From NCBI RefSeq assembly GCF_029223525.1, contig NZ_JARHTQ010000030.1:23110-87109 (forward strand): DNA of 64,000 bases, read 5' to 3'. The notes under the pieces were generated by a model. It worked only from the letters and a program-made list of their open reading frames with translations. It did not search any database and was not told where the DNA came from. Position 1 is the stretch's first letter. The number at the start of each line of letters is the position of its first letter. The position numbers and the translations under genes are program-made. Origin of the DNA: Streptantibioticus ferralitis (GTDB lineage Bacteria > Actinomycetota > Actinomycetes > Streptomycetales > Streptomycetaceae). Of this stretch, positions 16,799 to 25,822 are shown in pieces.

Positions 16799-17451
16799 CC
16801 CTGGCCGCAGTTCTGTTCGACATGGACGGCACGCTGGTGGACACCGAGGAGGTGTGGTGGCAGGCGGTCGCCGACACCGCGACCGGCCTCGGCTACCAGC
16901 TCTCCGACCAGGACCTGCCCGATGTGCTGGGCCGCCCGGTGGAGCACACCGCGCAGCACCTGCTGCGGGTCACCCGCACCGACCGCGACCGCGCCGAGCT
17001 GACGGCGGAGCTGGACAACCGCTTCGCGGAGCTGGTCGCCCATGAGATCCGGCCGCGCCCTGGCGCGCTGGAGCTGCTGGACGCCCTGCGGGCGCAGCGG
17101 CTCACCACCGCCCTGGTGTCGGCCTCGCCGCGCCGGGTGGTCGACATGGTGCTGCGGGTACTGGGCCGGGAGCGGTTCACGGTGACGGTCTCGGCGGACG
17201 ACACGCCCCGGACCAAGCCCGCGCCCGACCCGTATCTGGCCGCGGCACGGCTGCTCGGTGTGGACCCCGCGCACTGCGTGGCCGTGGAGGACACGCCGAC
17301 GGGCGTGGCATCCGCGGAGGCGGCGGGCTGCCAGGTACTGGCCGTGCCGTCGGCCGTGCCGATCGAGGCGGCGCCCGGCCGCACCGTACTGCCTTCCCTG
17401 GAGCAGGCCGGTCCCGCGCTACTGCGGTCCCTCGTGCCCAGCCCGCGATAG
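16795..17451 (+). CDS. HAD-IA family phosphatase/mutase-like hydrolase
   Basis: 218 residues. HAD motif I FDMDGTLVD (nucleophile Asp9, Asp11), motif II VSASPRR, motif III Lys in RTKPAPDPY and motif IV VEDTPTG are present, with a helical cap between. It resembles beta-phosphoglucomutase/phosphatase-type HADs; it lacks the DWAGT motif of phosphonoacetaldehyde hydrolase, so a PhnX assignment is not supported. Being the last gene of the ABC operon with a four-base overlap suggests it dephosphorylates the imported compound or its product. Confidence 0.85.
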   Translation: MTLAAVLFDMDGTLVDTEEVWWQAVADTATGLGYQLSDQDLPDVLGRPVEHTAQHLLRVTRTDRDRAELTAELDNRFAELVAHEIRPRPGALELLDALRAQRLTTALVSASPRRVVDMVLRVLGRERFTVTVSADDTPRTKPAPDPYLAAARLLGVDPAHCVAVEDTPTGVASAEAAGCQVLAVPSAVPIEAAPGRTVLPSLEQAGPALLRSLVPSPR

Positions 17452-17550
17452 TGGCTGCGCGGGAGAGCCGGTGACGGGGGTGGGTCGGAGAGACGGTATC
17501 GGCGGTGGGCCGGAGAGACGGTAACGGGTGGGTGGGCGGGAAAAAGTAGT

Positions 17551-17563
17551 TGACGCTACGTCA
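17551..17563. promoter_or_regulatory. Palindrome TGACGCTACGTCA (first copy)
   Basis: TGACG-CTA-CGTCA palindrome at the 3' end of the DUF3592 gene. The same 14-mer, including the following G, recurs at 33621-33634 in a divergent promoter region. Looks like a TetR- or MarR-type operator. The preceding gap (17452-17550) also holds two copies of a GGGYCGGAGAGACGGTA-type direct repeat. Confidence 0.45.
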
Positions 17564-17983
17564 GCTGATCGCCACGGCGAGCAGCGCCAGGCACGCCAGC
17601 AGCAGGGCGCTGCCCACCACGATGAATCCGTACTCCAGGCCCACCCGCTCCCTGCGGTGCACGACCACGGTGCGCGGATCGGCCGGGTCGTAGGACACCA
17701 GCACGGTGTCGCCGTCCCGCAAGGGGCGGCGCCGGGTGGACGGTACCGGGCTGACGATCTCCATCACCCGGTCGTCCTCCGTCGCGAACTGCAACAGCGG
17801 GCGCGGCGGCCAGGGTTCGCCGGAGGCATCCCCGGGAGGGCGTTTGACCAGCGCGCCGGCCACCACGCCGAACCGCCGGACCCGCCGGATCTCGCGCAGC
17901 CCGAGGATCCCGACCAGCGCCGCGAACGCCCCGCACACACCCGCGAGCCCGGCGAACACCGCCACCACCACGCCTGCCTCCAT
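17561..17983 (-). CDS. DUF3592-type membrane protein
   Basis: 140 residues with an N-terminal transmembrane helix (VVVAVFAGLAGVCGAFAALVGIL), a soluble segment with the DUF3592-like pattern LRDGDTVLVSYDPADPR, and a C-terminal transmembrane helix. ATG 17983 is chosen; the frame is open back to 18205 but that overlaps kdpE. Transcribed in the same direction as kdpDE, 11 bases downstream of kdpE, so possibly co-transcribed. Function unknown. Confidence 0.8.
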   Translation of the reverse strand: MEAGVVVAVFAGLAGVCGAFAALVGILGLREIRRVRRFGVVAGALVKRPPGDASGEPWPPRPLLQFATEDDRVMEIVSPVPSTRRRPLRDGDTVLVSYDPADPRTVVVHRRERVGLEYGFIVVGSALLLACLALLAVAIS

Positions 17984-17994
17984 GGTTCGCCGCC

Positions 17995-18681
17995 TCAGGG
18001 GTCGAAGCGGTAGCCCATCCCCGGCTCGGTGATCAGATGCCGGGGACGGGACGGATCGGGCTCCAGTTTCCGGCGTAACGCGGACATGTAGATACGCAGG
18101 TAGTTGGTGCGGTTCTCGCGCCCCGGCCCCCATACGTCGCGCAGCAGTTGAGCACCGGTGACCAGTCTGCCCGGGTTGCGCAGCAGCGGAGCCAGCAGCC
18201 GCCACTCGGTCGGCGTGAAGTGCAGCGGCTCGCCTTCACCCGACGTGGGCACAGCGGTGTACGAACCGAGATCGACGGTGAACGCCGCCACCTCCACGGT
18301 CTCCCGCGGCTGCGCCGCGGGGACCGGGCGGCGCAGCACGGCCCGCAGCCTGGCCAGCAGTTCATCCATGGAGAACGGTTTCGTCAGGTAGTCGTCCGCC
18401 CCCGCGTCCAGCGCCTCGACGGTGACCGCCGGTCCGGTACGCCCGGACAGCACGATGATCGGCGCCGAACACCAGACGCGTAGCCCCGCGATCACCTCGA
18501 CACCGTCCAGATCCGGCAGGCCGAGGTCGAGAACGATCGCGTCCGGCGGGCAGTGTCCGGCGAGGCGCAGCGCGGTGGCGCCGTCCGGCGCGGTGGCCAC
18601 CGCGTAGTGCCGCGCCCTGAGGTTGATGCCGAGGGCGCGCAGCATCTGCGGTTCGTCGTCGACGACCAAGACCCGCCTCAT
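17995..18681 (-). CDS. kdpE: KdpE-type response regulator
   Basis: 228-residue OmpR-family regulator. Receiver domain ~1-115 with acidic pocket DDE (8-10), phospho-acceptor Asp52 and Lys in DDYLTKPF; winged-helix DNA-binding domain ~130-226. Its start overlaps the kdpD stop by four bases. The KdpD partner next door makes KdpE the best call. No potassium-transport kdpFABC genes are present in the window. Confidence 0.92.
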   Translation of the reverse strand: MRRVLVVDDEPQMLRALGINLRARHYAVATAPDGATALRLAGHCPPDAIVLDLGLPDLDGVEVIAGLRVWCSAPIIVLSGRTGPAVTVEALDAGADDYLTKPFSMDELLARLRAVLRRPVPAAQPRETVEVAAFTVDLGSYTAVPTSGEGEPLHFTPTEWRLLAPLLRNPGRLVTGAQLLRDVWGPGRENRTNYLRIYMSALRRKLEPDPSRPRHLITEPGMGYRFDP

Positions 18682-21209
18682 GTCACCACCTCGTCCCGCA
18701 CGGCGGGTGCGACGGGCAGCGACACCACCATCGTCAGCCCGCCGCCGGGCGTCTCCTCCGGGGTGAGCGAGCCGCCCATCGCCTCGGTCAGCCCGCGGGA
18801 CAGCGCGAGGCCCAGACCCAGACCGGTGCTGTTGTCGGTGTCGCCCATGCGCTGGAACGGCTCGAACGCCCGCTCCCAGTCGGCCGGTTGGATTCCCGGC
18901 CCGCGGTCCACGACGCGTATCTCCACCCAGGAGCCGAGCACGCTGGCGCTGACCGACACCGGCTGGCCCGACGGCGAGTGGCGTACCGCGTTGGCCACCA
19001 GATTGGCCAGCACCCGTTCCAGCAGTGGTGGATCGGCGAGCACATCCGCCACCTCCTCAAGCCCCGGGGTCAGCACCGGTACGAAGGTGTCCGGCAGGGT
19101 GTCCAGGGCCAGCGGCAGCACCTCGGCGGGCGCGGTCGGCCGCAGGCGCAGAGTGAGGGCTCCGGCCTGCAGCCTGCTCATGTCGAGGAGGTTGTCGACC
19201 AGCCGGTTGAGCTTGACCAGCGACTCCTCGGCGGTGGCGAGCAGTTCCTCGCGGTCCTCCTCGCTGAAGTCCACATCGCGGCTGCGCAGACTGCTGACCG
19301 CTGCCCAGCCACTGGCCAGCGGGGTCCGCAGGTCGTGGCTGACGGCGGCCAGCAGTGCGGTGCGCATCCGGTCGGCCGCCTTGACCGGCTCGACCTCGGC
19401 GGCGGCCTCGGCGAGCCGGGCCCGTTCCAGCGCGGCCGCCAGGTGCGCGGCGAAGGCGGTCAACACCCGGTGCTCGGAAGCTGCCAGGTCGCGCCCCTTC
19501 AGCAGCAGCAGGCTGTCCGGCCCGATCGGGATGGTGAGGTCGGCGTCGTCGCTCGGGCACGGCTCGTCGCCGGCGGTGCGCCACGCCAGCACCGCTGACT
19601 CCATGCCGAAGGTCTCCCGGGTCAGGTTCAGCAGCGCGGAGACGGCCTGGTCGCCGCGGAGGATGTTCCCGGCCAGCGCGGAGAGCGTTTCGGCCTCGGC
19701 GGTGGCGTTGGCGGCCCGCCGGGACAGCCGCAGCGAGCGGTCGACGATGGCGGCGACTATCACCGCCACCATGGTGAAGGCGGCCAGCGCCAGGATGTTG
19801 TTGGGCTCGGCGATGGTGAACTCGCCGACGGGCGGTATGAAGTAGTAGTTCAACAGCAGCGACGCGCTGATCGAGGCGAGCACCGCGGAGACCACACCGC
19901 CGATGCACGCCACCGCGACCACGGTGATCAGGAAGAGCAGCGTCTCACTGGTGAGGTTGAGGTGCAGTGCGTGGGAGACGGCACGCAGCAGCAGGGTCAG
20001 CAGCCCGGGCAGCACCAGCCCGGCGACCGGGCCCGCCACCCGCCGGACGACCGGCAGCGACTGCCCGCGGACCGGCAACACCCTGCCGCCGCCCGCACGT
20101 TCATGGGTGACCATATGGACATCGATGTCCCCGGACAGCTCGACGGTGGTCTCGCCCACGCCGCGTTCGGCCAGGAACCGCCTGAGCCGACTGCGGCGGC
20201 TGGTGCCGACGACGAGCTGGGTGGCGTTCTCCGCACGGGCGAAGTCCAGCAGCGCGGAGGGCACATGATCGCCGACGACCGAGTGGAAGCTACCGCCGAG
20301 ACTCTCCACCAACTGGCGCTGCCGGGCGAGAGCGGCCGGGGAGAAGTCGGTGAGGCCGTCGCTGCGCACCACATGGACGGCGAGCAGGTCGCCGCCGGAC
20401 GACCGGGCGGCGATCCGGGCAGCCCGGCGAATGAGCGTTTCCCCTTCGGAGCCGCCGGTCAGCGCGACCACCACCCGCTCCCGGGTCTCCCACACCTTGC
20501 CGATGCGGTGCTCGTAGCGGTACTTCTGCAGTGCCTCGTCGACCTGTCCGGCCACCCACAGCAGCGCCAGCTCCCTCAGCGCGGTCAGATTGCCGACCCG
20601 GAAGTAGTGCGAGAGCGCGGCGTCGATCTTCTCCGGCGGATAGATGTTGCCGTGTGCCATCCGGCGGCGCAGCGCCTCGGCGGGCATGTCGACCAGCTCT
20701 ACCTGCTCGGCGCGGCGGGCGATCTCGTCGGGCACGGTCTCCCGCTGCGGTACACCGGTGATGTTCTGGACGACGTCGTTGAGGGACTCCAGATGCTGGA
20801 TGTTGAGGGTGGTGACCACATCGATCCCGGCGGCCAGCAGTTCCTCGATGTCCTGCCAGCGTTTGGCGTTGCGCCCGCCGGGGACGTTGGTGTGGGCGAT
20901 CTCGTCGACCAACGCGACTTCGGGGTGCCGGTCGAGCACGGCGGCCAGGTCCAGCTCGGTGAAGTCGACGCCCCGGTAGCTTCGCCGGACTCTGGGGACG
21001 ACCTCCAGCCCGGCGAGCATCTCCTCGGTGTGCGGCCGGTGGTGACACTCGGCGAGCGCCACCACGACGTCCTTGCCGCGTGCGGCGCGGCGCCTGCCTT
21101 CGTCCAGCATCCGGTAGGTCTTGCCGACTCCGGGCGCCGCCCCGAGGAAGACCTTGAGCTTGCCGGGCCGTGGGCCCTGCGTGCCGGGCGGGATGGCGCT
21201 GTGCACCAC
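18678..21209 (-). CDS. kdpD: KdpD-type osmosensitive potassium sensor histidine kinase
   Basis: 843 residues. The N-terminal KdpD domain has a Walker A-like GAAPGVGKT (23-31) and the VDEIAHTNVPG motif; a Usp-like domain follows (~245-370), then four closely spaced transmembrane helices (~400-500), GAF-like region and a HisKA/HATPase module with H-box AAVSHDLRTPLA and G1/G2 boxes (RGPGIQP, GLGLGLALSRG). GTG 21209 is chosen because AAGGAGG lies 7 bases upstream; the open frame extends to 21632 without support. Divergent from a CPA1 antiporter. Confidence 0.92.
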   Translation of the reverse strand: MVHSAIPPGTQGPRPGKLKVFLGAAPGVGKTYRMLDEGRRRAARGKDVVVALAECHHRPHTEEMLAGLEVVPRVRRSYRGVDFTELDLAAVLDRHPEVALVDEIAHTNVPGGRNAKRWQDIEELLAAGIDVVTTLNIQHLESLNDVVQNITGVPQRETVPDEIARRAEQVELVDMPAEALRRRMAHGNIYPPEKIDAALSHYFRVGNLTALRELALLWVAGQVDEALQKYRYEHRIGKVWETRERVVVALTGGSEGETLIRRAARIAARSSGGDLLAVHVVRSDGLTDFSPAALARQRQLVESLGGSFHSVVGDHVPSALLDFARAENATQLVVGTSRRSRLRRFLAERGVGETTVELSGDIDVHMVTHERAGGGRVLPVRGQSLPVVRRVAGPVAGLVLPGLLTLLLRAVSHALHLNLTSETLLFLITVVAVACIGGVVSAVLASISASLLLNYYFIPPVGEFTIAEPNNILALAAFTMVAVIVAAIVDRSLRLSRRAANATAEAETLSALAGNILRGDQAVSALLNLTRETFGMESAVLAWRTAGDEPCPSDDADLTIPIGPDSLLLLKGRDLAASEHRVLTAFAAHLAAALERARLAEAAAEVEPVKAADRMRTALLAAVSHDLRTPLASGWAAVSSLRSRDVDFSEEDREELLATAEESLVKLNRLVDNLLDMSRLQAGALTLRLRPTAPAEVLPLALDTLPDTFVPVLTPGLEEVADVLADPPLLERVLANLVANAVRHSPSGQPVSVSASVLGSWVEIRVVDRGPGIQPADWERAFEPFQRMGDTDNSTGLGLGLALSRGLTEAMGGSLTPEETPGGGLTMVVSLPVAPAVRDEVVT

Positions 21210-21541
21210 CGGGGCCCCTCCTTGTGTCGTCAGGCGTGATGCCGCGCCGGAGGCCCGATCCGCTGGCGGTGGCCGCGACCACGGGGACTCCACCGCGGCC
21301 CGGTGGGCTGCGCGGCACCGGAGCCAGGCCCGGGAGCGGCGAGCGGCATCGGCTGGCACCGGCTTCAGTAGCCTGCTTCGCTGACCAGCCGTTGCGGCCG
21401 TTGTTAGCGGGGTCCTTACACGATCACGGTGCTCCTTGACGGTGCCTTGACGCGGTTGGGCCGATAGGGTGAGGCACGGAGCGCCGGGAAGTCTGGTCGG
21501 CCGGGACGGAAGTCCCGAAAACTCGGTCAGGGAGCGACGGC
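21210..21541. other. Divergent promoter region kdpD/antiporter
   Basis: 332 bases without a credible gene. TTGACG words occur at about 21437 and 21449 on the plus strand, but the spacing to a -10 box is poor. No terminator or RNA structure noticed. Confidence 0.5.
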
Positions 21542-23104
21542 GTGCACAGTGTTGGAACGGTCCTGTTCCTGGTGGTCCTAGCCACCGTGGTGGCGACCGG
21601 CGCCAGGCGTTGGAGCATCCCCGCGCCCTCACTCCTGGTGGTTGCCGGACTCGGAGTGGCGCTCCTGCCGGGCATTCCGCAGATCAGGGTGACGCCCGAC
21701 CTCATCGGCCTGGTGGTGTTGCCGCCACTGCTGTACGCCTCGGCCGAGGAGATCTCATGGCGTGAGCTGCGGGCGGTCTGGCGGCCGGTGACGGTGCTCG
21801 CGGTGGGCCTGGTGCTGTTCTCCGCGGCCGCGGTGGGTGCGGTCGCGGCGGCGTTCACTCCGCTCCCGCTGTCGATGGCGTTCGTGCTGGGCGCGGTGCT
21901 GGCCAGTACCGACCCGGTGGCGGTGACCGCGTTGGGACGGCGGCTGGCGCTGCCGCCGCGTGTCCAGGTGCTGGTGCAGGCGGAGAGCCTGTTCAACGAC
22001 GCGACGTCGCTGGTGCTGTTCCGGGTCGCGGTCTCCGTGGCGGTGGCGTCGAGCACGGTGTCATGGCAGGCGGCGGGCGGGCAGTTCGCGCTGCTCGCCG
22101 GGGGCGGGGCGGTGCTGGGGGCGGCGGTGGCCGGCGCGGTGGCGCTGATCCGGCGGCGTACCGAGGAACCGGTGCTGGAGACCGTGATAGCGCTGGTGAC
22201 CCCGTACTCCGCGTACGTCCTCGCCGAGGCGGCACACACCTCGGGCGTGACGGCGGTGGTGGTGTGCGGGGTGCTGCTGGGCAGCGGCGGGCACCGGCTG
22301 ACGACGGCGCCGATACGGCTGCAGTTGCACGCGGTCTACGGCACGGTGGTCTTCCTGCTGGAGAGCGTGGTCTTCAGCCTGATAGGACTGGAACTGCCCA
22401 GCCTGATACGCGACTTGAGCGGCGCCGACCACGGGTGGCCGGTGCAGGCGCTGGCGGTGGCGGTCACCTTGATGACGGTACGGATGCTGTGGGTGTTCCC
22501 GCTGTCGGCCCTACTGCACCGCAAGGACGGCGCGGCCAACGGATCGTCGCGGGTCGCGGCGGTCGCCTCCTGGGCGGGCACCCGTGGAGTGGTGCCGCTG
22601 GCCGCCTCCTTGTCGATTCCGCTGACCACGGCGCACGGAGCCGCGCTCCCGCACCGCGCGCTGGTCCTGGTGCTGGCCACCTCGGTCGTCGTGGTCACGC
22701 TGATCACGCAGGGCTTCACCCTCGCACCGCTGGTACGTCGCTCGGGGATCGCCATGGAACCCGCGCACACCCGGCGCGAGGAGGCGCAGGCCCAGCACCT
22801 GGTGGTCAGCGCCGGGCTGCGCCATCTGGAGCAGATAGCCGAGTTGGAGGCGGCCCCAGAGGTGGTGGTGGAGCGGCTCCGCCGGACCCTGCGCAGCCAG
22901 GTGGAGCACGCCCGCGAGCGGCTCGGCGAAGAGGAACAGGACCACGCGACGGCGGACGCGTATCGTCAGTTGCGTATCGACGTGATAGCGGTCGAGACCG
23001 CCGAGCTGCGGCGGCTGTACGACATCAACCGGATCAGCGACACCACCCGGCGTCGCATCCAACGCCGTCTCGACCTGGAGGAAGCCCGCCTGGGAGAGGG
23101 CTGA
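21542..23104 (+). CDS. CPA1-family Na+/H+ (K+/H+) antiporter
   Basis: 520 residues with 11-12 hydrophobic segments in the first ~400 residues and a charged cytosolic tail with predicted helices (~410-520). The CPA1 ion-binding helix carries SLFNDATSLVLF (Asn-Asp pair), and STDPVAVTALGRRL and GTRGVVPLAASL match conserved CPA1 loops. GTG 21542 is preceded by AGGGAGCG. It is divergent from kdpDE, an arrangement that suggests joint control of monovalent cation balance. Confidence 0.92.
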   Translation: MHSVGTVLFLVVLATVVATGARRWSIPAPSLLVVAGLGVALLPGIPQIRVTPDLIGLVVLPPLLYASAEEISWRELRAVWRPVTVLAVGLVLFSAAAVGAVAAAFTPLPLSMAFVLGAVLASTDPVAVTALGRRLALPPRVQVLVQAESLFNDATSLVLFRVAVSVAVASSTVSWQAAGGQFALLAGGGAVLGAAVAGAVALIRRRTEEPVLETVIALVTPYSAYVLAEAAHTSGVTAVVVCGVLLGSGGHRLTTAPIRLQLHAVYGTVVFLLESVVFSLIGLELPSLIRDLSGADHGWPVQALAVAVTLMTVRMLWVFPLSALLHRKDGAANGSSRVAAVASWAGTRGVVPLAASLSIPLTTAHGAALPHRALVLVLATSVVVVTLITQGFTLAPLVRRSGIAMEPAHTRREEAQAQHLVVSAGLRHLEQIAELEAAPEVVVERLRRTLRSQVEHARERLGEEEQDHATADAYRQLRIDVIAVETAELRRLYDINRISDTTRRRIQRRLDLEEARLGEG

Positions 23105-23198
23105 CCCTCGCCAGGTCGCCGTCGGCCCGGCCCGGGGCTCGCCGACCCGCACCACCGCCACCTGGTTGCCGCTGTGATGACCTGGGGAGTCTACGAAG

Positions 23199-24785
23199 GT
23201 GACCACCGTCCCGAAGCCGACCACCCCCCGCCGCCGCAGCCCTGGCGCGACGAGGCGCCAGGACATGCCGCCCCGGGACTCCGCCCGCCGCCCATCGCTC
23301 ACTTCTCCCTGGTGGCGCGGGGCCGCGGCCGTCGTGGCCGGCGCGCTGCCCGCCCTCGCCTTCCCGGCGCCGGCGCTGTGGTGGTTGGCCTACGTCGCCC
23401 TGGTACCGCTGATCCTGCTGGCGCGCTCGGCCCCCACCAGCGGCCGGGGGGCGCTGGACGGCTGGCTCGGCGGGACCGGGTTCATGATCGCCGTGCATCA
23501 CTGGCTGCTGCCGAGCCTGAGTGCCTTCATCGTGGTGATCGCCGCGCTGCTCGGCCTGGTCTGGCTGCCCTGGGGCTGGCTGGCGCAGCGGCTGCTCGGC
23601 GGGTCGCCGGGGGTCGGCAGTGTGCTGGCGGCACTGGTGTTGCTGCCATCGGCGTGGCTGCTGGTCGAGATGGTCCGCTCGTGGCAGTACCTCGGCGGTC
23701 CGTGGGGGCTGCTCGGCGCCAGCCAGTGGCAGGTGCAACCTGCGCTGCGGCTGGCGTCCATCGGCGGGGTATGGCTGCTGAGCTTCCTGCTGGTGGCGGT
23801 GAACACCGCGATCGCGGCGCTGATCGCGGCGCCCGCGGTGCGTCATACGGCGGTGGCGGCGCTGGTCGCGATCGCGCTCGGGGTCACGGCGGTGTGGTTC
23901 TGGGCGCCGGTGGCGCCGCGCACCGGGAGCGTACGGATCGCGGTGGTGCAGCCAGGGGACATCGAGAACGGGCTGGCCCGGTTCGACCGAAGTGCCCAGC
24001 TCACCACTCAACTGGCCGGGCTGCATCCGGATCTGGTGGTGTGGGGGGAGAGCAGTGTCGGCTTCGACCTGTCGGCCCACCCGCCGCTGAGCAGACGGCT
24101 GGCCGACCTGTCCCGGCAGGTCGGCTCGGACCTGCTGGTCAACGTGGACGCGCAGCGCGCCGACGGGCGCGGCATCTACAAGACGTCCGTGCTGGTGGGC
24201 CCGCAGGGCCCGACCGGGGACAGCTACGACAAGATGCGGCTGGTGCCGTTCGGTGAATACATCCCGTTGCGTTCGGTGCTCGGCTGGGCGACGAAGGTCG
24301 GCAAGGCGGCGAGCGTCAACCGGCACCGCGGCACCCATCAGGTGGTGATGAACGTCGGCACTCTCCGCATCGGCCCGCTGATCTGCTTCGAGACGGCCTT
24401 CCCTGACATGAGCCGCCACCTGGCCGACATGGGCGCCCAGATACTGGTGGCGCAGTCCTCCACCTCGACCTTCCAGGACAGTTGGGCACCGGCCCAGCAC
24501 GCCTCTCTGGCCGCGCTGCGCGCGGCGGAGACCTGGCGGCCGGTGGTCCACTCGACCCTGACCGGTATCAGCGCGGTCTACGACGCGCGCGGCACCCGGC
24601 TGGGCCCGCGGCTCGGCACATCGAGCAGCACCGCCCGGCTCTACACGGTTCCGCTGTCCGGCGGTCGCAGCCCGTACGACCGGTTCGGTGACTGGGTGAT
24701 CAAGATGTCGGTCGGCCTACTGCTGCTGAGCGCGGTCCACGAAGGGCGTCGGGCCGTCAGGAGGCCTGCTGCAGTGCGGCGTTGA
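23199..24785 (+). CDS. lnt: Apolipoprotein N-acyltransferase
   Basis: 528 residues with six to seven N-terminal membrane helices followed by a nitrilase-fold domain on the outer face. The catalytic triad is intact: Glu284 (VVWGESS), Lys345 (YDKMRLVPFGEYIPLR) and Cys396 (PLICFETAFP). It adds the third acyl chain to lipoproteins. GTG 23199 is used with GGGGAG about 10 bases upstream; an ATG at 23265 is an alternative. The 3' end overlaps the convergent oxidoreductase gene by 29 bases. Confidence 0.93.
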   Translation: MTTVPKPTTPRRRSPGATRRQDMPPRDSARRPSLTSPWWRGAAAVVAGALPALAFPAPALWWLAYVALVPLILLARSAPTSGRGALDGWLGGTGFMIAVHHWLLPSLSAFIVVIAALLGLVWLPWGWLAQRLLGGSPGVGSVLAALVLLPSAWLLVEMVRSWQYLGGPWGLLGASQWQVQPALRLASIGGVWLLSFLLVAVNTAIAALIAAPAVRHTAVAALVAIALGVTAVWFWAPVAPRTGSVRIAVVQPGDIENGLARFDRSAQLTTQLAGLHPDLVVWGESSVGFDLSAHPPLSRRLADLSRQVGSDLLVNVDAQRADGRGIYKTSVLVGPQGPTGDSYDKMRLVPFGEYIPLRSVLGWATKVGKAASVNRHRGTHQVVMNVGTLRIGPLICFETAFPDMSRHLADMGAQILVAQSSTSTFQDSWAPAQHASLAALRAAETWRPVVHSTLTGISAVYDARGTRLGPRLGTSSSTARLYTVPLSGGRSPYDRFGDWVIKMSVGLLLLSAVHEGRRAVRRPAAVRR

Positions 24786-25683
24786 CGATCCGCTCGCACA
24801 ACTCATGGGTGAGCAGGTCGTCCTGGGCGCTCAGCACCCTTCCGGCGCGTACGGCGTCCAGGAAGGCAAGGGTGATCTGCTCAATACCGCGCTGACGGGC
24901 CACCGGCACCCAGTCACCGCGTCTGCGCAGGCTCGGCTGGCCCTTGTGATCCACGATCTCCGCGAGGTTGAGCACCTGGCGCTTGGTGTCCTGGCCCATC
25001 ACCTCCAGGATCTCCTCGGTGGAGCCGCTCATGCGGTTCATGATGCCGAGCGCGGTGAACCCGTCGCCGGACAGTTGCAGCACCACGTGGTGCAGCAGAC
25101 CGCCGTCCGACTTGGTCCGGATGTCGATGTGCTCGACGGTGCCGGGGACCAGGAAACGCAGCGTGTCGACGACGTGGATGAAGTCGTCGAAGACGAACTC
25201 CCGTGGTTCGGCGGCGAGACCGACCCGGTTCTTCTGCAGGACGACCAGATCACGCGGGTGGTCGAGACACTGCAGGTAACCGGGCGCGTAACGGCGGTTG
25301 AAGCCGGTCATCAGGGTCACACCGCGCTGTTCGGCACGGCGGACCAGGGCTTCGGCGCCCGCGAGGTCGTAGGCCAGCGGCTTGTCGACATAGGTCGGGA
25401 CCCCGGCGTCGATGAGTGCCTCGGTGATCTCGGCGTGCACCGTGGTGGGGGCGTGTACGAAGGCGGCATCGAGTTCCTGGTCGATGAGCGCGCGCAGGTC
25501 GGTGTGGCGGCTGGCCGCCGGGATGCGGTGGCTGTCACCGATCCGGTCCAGCGTGGCCCGGGTGCGGGTCTGCAGATGCAGCTCGATACCGGGCAGTGCG
25601 GTGAGCACCGGCAGGTAGGCCTTCTGCGCCATGTCACCGAGGCCGATGACGCCTACTTTGAGCGGCCTGCCAGCGGATGCCAC
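24757..25683 (-). CDS. Gfo/Idh/MocA-family NAD(P)-dependent oxidoreductase
   Basis: 308 residues. The N-terminal Rossmann motif is GVIGLGDMA (residues ~10-18), the family lysine motif appears as YVDKPLA (EKP variant), and the C-terminal alpha/beta domain contains DDFIHVVDTLRFLV with the conserved His-Asp pair. GTG 25683 is preferred because GGGAG lies 7 bases upstream; ATG 25731 and 25884 are longer in-frame options lacking a Shine-Dalgarno sequence. Substrate, probably a sugar or cyclitol derivative, cannot be predicted. Confidence 0.87.
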   Translation of the reverse strand: MASAGRPLKVGVIGLGDMAQKAYLPVLTALPGIELHLQTRTRATLDRIGDSHRIPAASRHTDLRALIDQELDAAFVHAPTTVHAEITEALIDAGVPTYVDKPLAYDLAGAEALVRRAEQRGVTLMTGFNRRYAPGYLQCLDHPRDLVVLQKNRVGLAAEPREFVFDDFIHVVDTLRFLVPGTVEHIDIRTKSDGGLLHHVVLQLSGDGFTALGIMNRMSGSTEEILEVMGQDTKRQVLNLAEIVDHKGQPSLRRRGDWVPVARQRGIEQITLAFLDAVRAGRVLSAQDDLLTHELCERIVNAALQQAS

Positions 25684-25822
25684 TGCCGATCTCCCGTGTC
25701 CGGTGGTACGGAGGTCCCTGCTCCGCAGCATACGTGTGCCGATGGGGCGGTGCGGGCCCGGGCGGACGGCGGCTGGGCGGCCCGGAAAAATGCAGCGCGG
25801 CTTGCCGGTGGTCCGCGCCATC

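Noticed and set aside
16795..17451. Phosphonoacetaldehyde hydrolase (phnX)
   Set aside because: Motif I is FDMDGTLVD and lacks the PhnX-specific DWAGT sequence; only the generic HAD-IA class is supported.
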